Below, piece by piece: positions 20,961-25,863 of a stretch of DNA of 25,863 bases; position 1 is the stretch's first letter, and the number at the start of each line of letters is the position of its first letter. The notes beneath the pieces were generated by a model. It searched no databases. It worked only from the letters and a program-made list of their open reading frames with translations, and was not told where the DNA came from. Origin of the DNA: Emticicia sp043780375 (lineage in GTDB: Bacteria > Bacteroidota > Bacteroidia > Cytophagales > Spirosomataceae); contig NZ_JAYWCU010000289.1 of the NCBI RefSeq assembly GCF_043780375.1, forward strand, positions 1-25,863, in the 5' to 3' direction. A program made the position numbers and the translations under genes.

Positions 20961-22139
20961 ATGAACGCATATATAGTAGCTGGCTACCGCAGTGCAGTCG
21001 GCAAAGCACCCAAAGGAGTTTTTCGCTTTACTCGCCCCGACGATTTGGCGGCTGATGTAATCAAACATCTCATGGCACAAGTGCCAAACCTCGACCCTGC
21101 TCGTGTAGATGATTTAATTGTAGGAAATGCCGTTCCCGAAGCTGAGCAAGGAATGCAAATGGCTCGTTACATTTCGCTTTTGGCTTTAGGAGAAAAAGTA
21201 GCAGGAGTAACTGTCAATCGTTATTGTGGCTCAGGCGTTGAAACAATTGCAATGGCAGCAGCAAAAATTAGTGCTGGAATGGCAGATTGTATCGTAGCAG
21301 GTGGCACAGAATCAATGTCGATGGTACCAACAACAGGTTGGAAAATGGCATTGAATTATGGTTTGGCTTCGCACCATCCAGATTATTATATCGGAATGGG
21401 GTTAACGGCCGAGCAAGTCGCTCAACAATTTAATGTTACTCGTGAAGAGCAAGATATTTTCTCGTACAACTCTCATGTAAAAGCATTGGCCGCACAAGCA
21501 GCAGGTAAATTTGATGCTGAAATTGTGCCGATTACAGTAAAAGAAACGTATTTCGACGAAGCTACGGGCAAGAAGAAAAATAAAGAATACGTGGTAACAA
21601 AAGATGAAGGTCCACGTGAAGGAACGAGCGTTGAGGCTTTGTCAAAACTTCGTCCCGTTTTTGCAATGGGTGGAAGTGTTACAGCAGGAAACTCTTCACA
21701 AACATCTGACGGTGCCGCTTTCGTAATTGTAATGTCAGAAAAAATGGTAAACGAATTAGGCTTAAAACCAATCGCTCGTATGATGGCTTATGCTACGGCA
21801 GGAGTTGAGCCTCGCATCATGGGAGTTGGCCCAGTTGCAGCTATTCCGATTGCCTTGAAACAAGCAGGTTTGAAACAAGATGATATTGATATTATTGAAT
21901 TGAATGAAGCTTTTGCTGCTCAATCTTTGGCAGTTATCAAAGAATTGGGCTTGGATACAAGCAAAATCAACCCAAACGGTGGAGCAATCGCCCTCGGTCA
22001 CGCTCTCGGTTCAACGGGCGGAAGGTTATCGGTACAAGTTATCAACGAACTTCGCCGTCAAAACAAAAAATACGGTATGGTAACCGCCTGTGTGGGTGGT
22101 GGACAAGGTGTGGCAGGGATTTATGAGTTTTTGAACTAA
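20961..22139 (+). CDS. fadA: acetyl-CoA acyltransferase (3-ketoacyl-CoA thiolase)
   Basis: A 392-residue thiolase, the last step of each beta-oxidation round: CoA-dependent cleavage of 3-ketoacyl-CoA to acetyl-CoA and a shortened acyl-CoA. The start MNAYIVAGYRSAVGKAPKG is the family start. The acyl-accepting Cys89 is in VNRYCGSGVETIAMA. ELNEAFAAQ is near 313, and His347 is in GGAIALGHALGSTGGR. The second active-site Cys377 is in ACVGGGQGVAGIYE. Full length. It pairs with the FadN-type fusion upstream as in the fadNA arrangement, but its leader is now formed by the right repeat of the S23 element. A hairpin terminator follows. Confidence 0.95.
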   Translation: MNAYIVAGYRSAVGKAPKGVFRFTRPDDLAADVIKHLMAQVPNLDPARVDDLIVGNAVPEAEQGMQMARYISLLALGEKVAGVTVNRYCGSGVETIAMAAAKISAGMADCIVAGGTESMSMVPTTGWKMALNYGLASHHPDYYIGMGLTAEQVAQQFNVTREEQDIFSYNSHVKALAAQAAGKFDAEIVPITVKETYFDEATGKKKNKEYVVTKDEGPREGTSVEALSKLRPVFAMGGSVTAGNSSQTSDGAAFVIVMSEKMVNELGLKPIARMMAYATAGVEPRIMGVGPVAAIPIALKQAGLKQDDIDIIELNEAFAAQSLAVIKELGLDTSKINPNGGAIALGHALGSTGGRLSVQVINELRRQNKKYGMVTACVGGGQGVAGIYEFLN

Positions 22140-22166
22140 TACAAGTGTTGGGTTGAAAATACTTTG

Positions 22167-22204
22167 GGGGATATTTAAGCTATACTTATAGTTTAAATAT
22201 CCCC
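22167..22204 (+). terminator. terminator of the beta-oxidation unit
   Basis: GGGGATATTTAAGCTATA (22167-22184) pairs with 22187-22204 at 17 of 18 positions, the exception being a G-T pair, followed by TCTTTGTT. It lies 28 bases after the fadA stop. Confidence 0.7.
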
Positions 22205-22210
22205 TCTTTG

Positions 22211-22241
22211 TTGGTTGATAAATTTCAAAATCCTACATTTG
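22211..22241 (+). promoter_or_regulatory. promoter of the ThuA gene
   Basis: TTG (22211-22213), 20 bases, TACATTTG (22234-22241) is close to the Bacteroidota consensus. A start near 22248 gives a leader of about 62 bases. Confidence 0.5.
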
Positions 22242-22309
22242 TTTCATTAAGAAGTGTTTTTTTGACACTACTAATTTTCTCTATTTATTCAACCTTTACA
22301 ATCAGAACT

Positions 22310-23080
22310 ATGAAACAAGTCTTTTTTAAAAAAGCGATGTTATTCTTATTAGTAACATTTGCTTTTTCTATTTCAACATTTGCTCAAGGGCAATTTAGAG
22401 TTTTACTTTTTTCTAAAACCGACGGTTTTCACCATGAGTCTATCAATGAGGGTGTAATTGCCATTAAACAACTGGCACAAAGACATACTTTTAGTGTCGA
22501 TTGGCAAGAAAATGCTTCTGTATTCAACGACAAAAATTTAGAAAAGTATCAAGCAGTTATTTTTCTGAATACTACTGGAAATATTTTGAATGAAGAACAA
22601 CAAGTCGCTTTTGAAAAATTTATTAAGGCAGGAAAAGGCTTTGTAGGTATTCACAGTGCCACCGATACAGAATACGATTGGCCTTGGTATGGCAAATTGG
22701 TCGGAAATTATTTCAAGATTCACCCACAACAACAAACAGCGTATTTGAAAGTAGAAGACAGCAATTTTCCAGGAATGGAGCGTTTCCCTAAAAAATTACT
22801 TTGGACAGACGAATGGTACGAATTTAAGACACCTTCGCTTGCAAATGATTTGAAGGTTTTAATTTCGATTGATGAAAAATCTTATAATCCTGCTACTAAA
22901 TGGGGAGAAAATGAAGGAAAAGGCATGGGTTTCCATCCGATTTCGTGGTACCACAATTATGATGGTGGTCGTGCATTTTATACTGGATTAGGACATATTC
23001 CATTGGTTTATAGCGACCAAACCTTCCTTGATCATCTTTATGGCGGTATTTACTGGGCGGCAACTGGTAAAGGAATGTGA
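22310..23080 (+). CDS. exported ThuA-like protein
   Basis: A 256-residue protein of the ThuA family, whose fold resembles class I glutamine amidotransferases. Signal peptide MKQVFFKKAMLFLLVTFAFS and on, ending STFAQ (about 26 residues). The core follows: FRVLLFSKTDGFHHESINEG, YQAVIFLNTTGNILN, FEKFIKAGKGFVGIHSATDTEYDW, WTDEWYEF, and the end segment PISWYHNYDGGRAFYTGLGH with HLYGGIYWA. It is exported to the periplasm or beyond. ThuA proteins are linked to sugar utilisation, and exported copies in Bacteroidota are numerous; the reaction is not established. The frame is open back to 22208, but the ATG at 22310 gives the signal peptide and follows the promoter. A strong terminator follows. Confidence 0.88.
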   Translation: MKQVFFKKAMLFLLVTFAFSISTFAQGQFRVLLFSKTDGFHHESINEGVIAIKQLAQRHTFSVDWQENASVFNDKNLEKYQAVIFLNTTGNILNEEQQVAFEKFIKAGKGFVGIHSATDTEYDWPWYGKLVGNYFKIHPQQQTAYLKVEDSNFPGMERFPKKLLWTDEWYEFKTPSLANDLKVLISIDEKSYNPATKWGENEGKGMGFHPISWYHNYDGGRAFYTGLGHIPLVYSDQTFLDHLYGGIYWAATGKGM

Positions 23081-23121
23081 TTTTAATGGAGAATTGACAA
23101 ATACTCTTTTCAATTATATTG

Positions 23122-23155
23122 AAGCCTCTTTTCGACTTGAAAAGAGGCTTTTTTT
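23122..23155 (+). terminator. strong rho-independent terminator after ThuA
   Basis: AAGCCTCTTTTC-GACTT-GAAAAGAGGCTT is a perfect 12-base stem followed by TTTTT, 42 bases after the stop codon. Confidence 0.92.
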
Positions 23156-23242
23156 CTGATTTTCCCGCTCTGACATTAAGATAAAAAGGAATTTTTTTAC
23201 TTTCTCTTTCGTTGAAAAATAGTACAATTCTCATTTTTCCGA

Positions 23243-24436
23243 ATGACTCAAAAAGAAAAATTACTCCTTTTTATTCTTGCTTGTATTAATTTCACGCATA
23301 TCATAGATTTTATGATAATGATGCCTCTGGGGCCTCAACTAATGGAGATTTTTGACATTTCTCCTCGTCAATTTGGCTTTGTGGTGTCGGCTTACGGTTT
23401 GAGTGCAGGTGTTTCGGGTTTTTTAGCTGCTTTTTTTGTTGATAATTACGACCGCAAGAAAGTGGTACTTTTTGCTTATATAGGTTTTGTAGCTGGTACA
23501 ATTGCTTGTGCGTTTGCTCCTACTTACGAGATTTTGATTTTGACTCGTACCATTGCTGGTACATTTGGTGGCTTAATTGGAGCCCAAGTAATGTCTATCG
23601 TAGCCGATACTTTTGAGTATGAGCGACGTGCAACTGCAATGGGTTTTATTACAACCGCCTTTTCGTTAGCTGCCGTAGTTGGTATTCCTTCGGGACTATT
23701 TTTAGCAGCTAAATTTGGTTGGCATTCGCCATTTTTGGTGCTTGGTGGCTTAGGTATCATTGTTATTTTCTTGATTTACAAATACGTTCCGACTTTAGAT
23801 AAACACCTAAAAAATCGTCAGCCAAAGCAAAGTCCATTTGCTGTAATTACCGATATTACCAAAAACCCTAATCAATTGCGAGCGTTGGGGCTTTCGACCA
23901 TCATTATGCTTGGTCATTTTAGTATAATTCCTTATATCTCGCCAACTTTGGTGGCAAATGTCGGTTATAGTCAAGACAATATTTTCTTGATTTATTTCGT
24001 CGGTGGTTTACTAACAATATTTTCAGCCCCAATGGTCGGAAAATTGGCTGACCGTAAGGGTAAATATCCAGTTTTTGTAATTTTTGCTTTTCTTTCCATG
24101 ATTCCTATTTTCCTGATAACTAATATGTTTTCGGGCGTTTTGTGGGGCGTTTTGGTTATTGCAGGTATTTTCTTTGTTTTCTCAAATGGTCGTTTGATTC
24201 CTACCCAAGCCATTATTTCGAGTGTTGTTACGCCACAACAAAGAGGCAGTTTTATGGCTATAAACTCTTCGGTACAACTTTTTGCTCAAGCAATTGCTAC
24301 AAATATCGGTGGTTTTATTATTCACAAAAACGCTTCAGGATACCTCGAAAATTATCCTTATGTGGGTTATTTTGCTATAATTATGATATTTTTCAGTATT
24401 TTTATAGCCAAAACTGTTAGGCCAATTGCTCAATAG
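23243..24436 (+). CDS. MFS transporter, DHA1-like
   Basis: A 397-residue major facilitator with twelve predicted membrane helices in two halves. Helix 1 (LLFILACINFTHIIDFMIMMPLG) carries the acidic residue and PLGP motif common in drug:H+ antiporters. The loop 2-3 motif A-like segment is DNYDRKKVVLF. LTRTIAGTFGGLIGAQVMSIVAD is helix 4. GIPSGLFLAAKFGWHSPF is a motif-C-like stretch of helix 5, and the second half repeats motif A as GKLADRKGKYPV. Such proteins export drugs, sugars or metabolites by proton antiport; the substrate is unknown. It follows a strong terminator, so it needs its own promoter, which I could not identify. The MntA-HepT pair starts 25 bases downstream. Confidence 0.9.
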   Translation: MTQKEKLLLFILACINFTHIIDFMIMMPLGPQLMEIFDISPRQFGFVVSAYGLSAGVSGFLAAFFVDNYDRKKVVLFAYIGFVAGTIACAFAPTYEILILTRTIAGTFGGLIGAQVMSIVADTFEYERRATAMGFITTAFSLAAVVGIPSGLFLAAKFGWHSPFLVLGGLGIIVIFLIYKYVPTLDKHLKNRQPKQSPFAVITDITKNPNQLRALGLSTIIMLGHFSIIPYISPTLVANVGYSQDNIFLIYFVGGLLTIFSAPMVGKLADRKGKYPVFVIFAFLSMIPIFLITNMFSGVLWGVLVIAGIFFVFSNGRLIPTQAIISSVVTPQQRGSFMAINSSVQLFAQAIATNIGGFIIHKNASGYLENYPYVGYFAIIMIFFSIFIAKTVRPIAQ

Positions 24437-24461
24437 AATAATTTTTAATCAAAATCTATTT

Positions 24462-24767
24462 ATGTTACATCCAATTCTCCAACATAAGCTACCCGAAGTT
24501 GTTGCAATTTGTAAGCAACATCGTGTGAAGCAACTCTATGCGTTTGGGTCGGTTTGTACTGATAAATTCGATAGTGAAAGTGATATTGATTTTATAATCT
24601 CATTTGATGATTTGTATTTTGATGATTATGCTGATAATTACTTTAGTTTAGAATCACAACTATCCAAAACTTTAGGACGAAACATAGATTTAGTTACTGA
24701 TAGAACGATACAAAACCCTTTTTTTCGGAAGGTAATTGAAAAAACAAAAACGCCAATCTATGAGTGA
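24462..24767 (+). CDS. mntA: MntA-type nucleotidyltransferase antitoxin
   Basis: A 101-residue minimal nucleotidyltransferase. The active-site pattern GSx10DxD is visible: Gly29-Ser30 in LYAFGSV, Asp41 and Asp43 in SESDIDFII. A third acidic residue, Asp76, is in LGRNIDLVTD. In studied pairs MntA neutralises HepT by adding AMP units to a tyrosine of HepT. The ATG at 24462 is chosen; the frame opens at 24426, inside the MFS gene end. It overlaps hepT by 8 bases, the usual tight coupling. Confidence 0.9.
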   Translation: MLHPILQHKLPEVVAICKQHRVKQLYAFGSVCTDKFDSESDIDFIISFDDLYFDDYADNYFSLESQLSKTLGRNIDLVTDRTIQNPFFRKVIEKTKTPIYE

Positions 24768-25047
24768 TGAAGTAAAAAAGTGTCTGCAAGATATTATTGA
24801 TTCCATTAATTCGATTGATGAATATTTGGGCGAAAATCGTAGTTTTATTTATTACGAACAAAATAAGCAATTGCGACGCTCCGTTGAAAGAGAAATAGAA
24901 ATTGCGGGTGAAGCAATGAATCGTGTAATAAAATTTGATGAAAATCTCAAAATTGAGAATGGCAAAAATCTAATCAATATGCGTAACCGAATCATTCATG
25001 CTTACGATGCCATTGATAATGCCATCATTTGGAATATTGTTCAGTGA
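24760..25047 (+). CDS. hepT: HepT-type toxin, probably shortened by a nonsense codon
   Basis: A 95-residue helical HEPN nuclease-like toxin. The catalytic RNase motif Rx4HxY is intact: Arg75, His80, Tyr82 in MRNRIIHAYD. The tyrosine is the AMP acceptor used by MntA. The product ends abruptly at IIWNIVQ. After its TGA (25045-25047) the same frame continues as HLQPLKTELQKLMTNE to a TAA at 25096-25098, which reads exactly like the missing last helix of HepT proteins. So a sense codon (perhaps CGA or AGA) seems to have become TGA. The remaining protein keeps the active site but may be unstable or inactive. It could also be a sequencing error. Confidence 0.85.
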   Translation: MSDEVKKCLQDIIDSINSIDEYLGENRSFIYYEQNKQLRRSVEREIEIAGEAMNRVIKFDENLKIENGKNLINMRNRIIHAYDAIDNAIIWNIVQ

Positions 25048-25090
25048 CATCTCCAACCATTAAAAACTGAACTCCAAAAACTCATGACTA

Positions 25091-25372
25091 ATGAATAAAA
25101 ATAGCCTCTTATATATTATTTTCTTTACCTTCTCATTCGGTACATTCGCACAAGATTTTAAGGCAGAAATAGAAAAACACCGAGAAGAATACAAATCCGA
25201 ATTTTTGAAGTCAGCCAATTCTCCTTTGAAACAGGAAGATTTTAAATATTTGCGTTTTTATGAACCCAACGAGAAATTTAAAGTCGAATGTAAATTTGTT
25301 CCGACCAAGGGAAAACCGTTCGAATTACCAACTTCGGCAGGAAAGACAAAAACTTATGTAAAGTTTGGATAA
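25091..25372 (+). CDS. exported DUF1684 protein, cut at its 3' end
   Basis: A 93-residue fragment. Signal peptide MNKNSLLYIIFFTFSFGTFAQ, then the DUF1684 start: IEKHREEYKSEFLKSANSPLKQEDFKYLRFYEP. FELPTSAGKTKTYVKFG follows. In the family this last segment is followed by about 90 more residues with a beta-rich core, including the YGGGRY/DFN and NPYCAY-type motifs, all missing here. The frame ends at a TAA (25370-25372) that lies on the junction with foreign-looking DNA. Function of the family is unknown. Its ATG overlaps the ancestral end of hepT (ATGAATAA), so it was the third gene of that group. Confidence 0.75.
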   Translation: MNKNSLLYIIFFTFSFGTFAQDFKAEIEKHREEYKSEFLKSANSPLKQEDFKYLRFYEPNEKFKVECKFVPTKGKPFELPTSAGKTKTYVKFG

Positions 25373-25380
25373 GGATAATT
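25362..25380. other. sequence junction
   Basis: Left of here the DUF1684 frame is collinear with its family; right of here a different frame, composition and protein family begin. No repeat, insertion-sequence end or attachment site is visible at the join, which suggests an assembly join or a contig-end artefact more than a transposition. Confidence 0.6.
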
Positions 25381-25863
25381 TTTTCCCTGCTGATGCTGGC
25401 AATGAATATGCCACACCTTACTCGGATTTTCGTCCACCTTTCACCGGAATCTGGCGTGAATACGTCGGTCCTGATACGGCCGTTCCTGCCACCTTAAATT
25501 GGGGTGCAACTGAAGTCGGTTGGAAGCCAGCCATCATTCCTATTATCAATGACGATAGGGTAGAGTTTTCTGAGGACATGGTAGTTCAGCTTTGGCAAGA
25601 GGCTGGCGATACTGGTTTTATCGGTGTCAATAATACCGCGCACCTCAACATTCTTGCGGATCAGTTTCAAGGCATGCGTGTCAATAATGGTTTTGTTGAA
25701 ATTGGGGAGCAACCCGCCGGTGCGGCCGATCGAACTTTTAACCCAGCGAATCAAGAGCAAACTGATCCCCCCAACAACACCCTGCCTGGAGCCAATAACA
25801 CCGTCCACACAACGCTGGTTCAACCTGCGGACGGAAAGGTCATCATTGGTGGTGATTTTACCA
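25362..25863 (+). CDS. internal fragment of a Calx-beta/delta-60-repeat surface protein
   Basis: An open frame with no start and no stop runs from an upstream in-frame TAA (25359-25361) to the window edge. About 165 residues are visible. The part IIPIINDDRVEFSEDMVVQL and NNTAHLNILADQ matches the ends of Calx-beta domains (normally IxDDxxxEGDETFxVxL and STATVTIxDDD). The end, NNTVHTTLVQPADGKVIIGGDF, is a delta-60 repeat, preceded by a second partial unit at DRTFNPANQEQT. Such giant adhesin-like proteins are common in Verrucomicrobiota and relatives. Base composition is near half G+C, clearly above the rest of the window, and codon choice (GCC, ACC, GGC) differs. The first residues (about 25362-25380) may not belong to the gene. 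Confidence 0.7.

Noticed and set aside
25362..25863. Horizontal acquisition of an adhesin gene in the host chromosome
   Set aside because: No insertion-sequence ends, repeats or attachment site at the join, and the gene lacks its start; an assembly join explains it more simply. Kept as a finding for read-level checking.
1..25863. tRNA, rRNA or riboswitch genes
   Set aside because: I looked for cloverleaf-like GC-rich stretches and known leader patterns in the intergenic gaps by eye and saw none; a covariance-model search would be needed to exclude small RNAs.

Overview
The window is most likely chromosomal DNA of an aerobic, AT-rich Bacteroidota, probably of the order Cytophagales. The evidence is threefold. 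Start codons lack Shine-Dalgarno sequences. Several promoters fit the Bacteroidota pattern TTG-N19-TAnnTTTG. The gene families are typical of that group: a CRY-DASH photolyase, LemA with TPM proteins, a GH20 hexosaminidase, an exported ThuA protein, a RAYT transposase and S23 proteins. No rRNA or tRNA gene was seen, so the lineage is an inference.

Left part (1-9117): the tail of an unknown gene, a lipoprotein ending at two terminators, then a long minus-strand block. In transcription order this block holds purQ-udk, a lipoprotein, a CRY-DASH photolyase, and a lemA-TPM-TPM unit of envelope proteins. A GH20 hexosaminidase lies just upstream of purQ. Middle (9118-16105): a GlpF-type channel diverges from purB, which converges on an exported penicillin-acylase-family hydrolase. 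Then come asd and a cupin/JmjC-like gene whose stop overlaps the start of 5-formyl-THF cyclo-ligase.

Right part (16266-22139): a fatty-acid beta-oxidation unit on the plus strand: DUF4442 hotdog protein, a 105-residue unknown, RAYT transposase, fadN-like fusion enzyme, S23 four-helix-bundle protein, fadA. It starts at a promoter straddled by two copies of a palindromic operator. Two compact elements interrupt it in the sense orientation. One is a RAYT gene bracketed by 31-33-base palindromes, with a third copy inside its own coding sequence. The other is an S23 gene bracketed by 33-base inverted repeats that match at 32 of 33 positions. The S23 unit looks like a 23S rRNA intervening sequence relocated into an mRNA, and it is the best candidate here for an undescribed system. 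After it come a ThuA protein, an MFS transporter, an MntA-HepT toxin-antitoxin pair (HepT has an in-frame TGA near its end) and a DUF1684 lipid-metabolism-like gene.

At about 25370 the DUF1684 gene stops abruptly. The last ~490 bases are GC-richer and carry an open frame for a Calx-beta/delta-60-repeat protein of a different style. I read this as a probable assembly chimera or contig-edge artefact; a real rearrangement is less likely.

Throughout the window, intergenic spaces carry short palindromic repeats of several unrelated families, often touching a stop codon or sitting just before a start codon.
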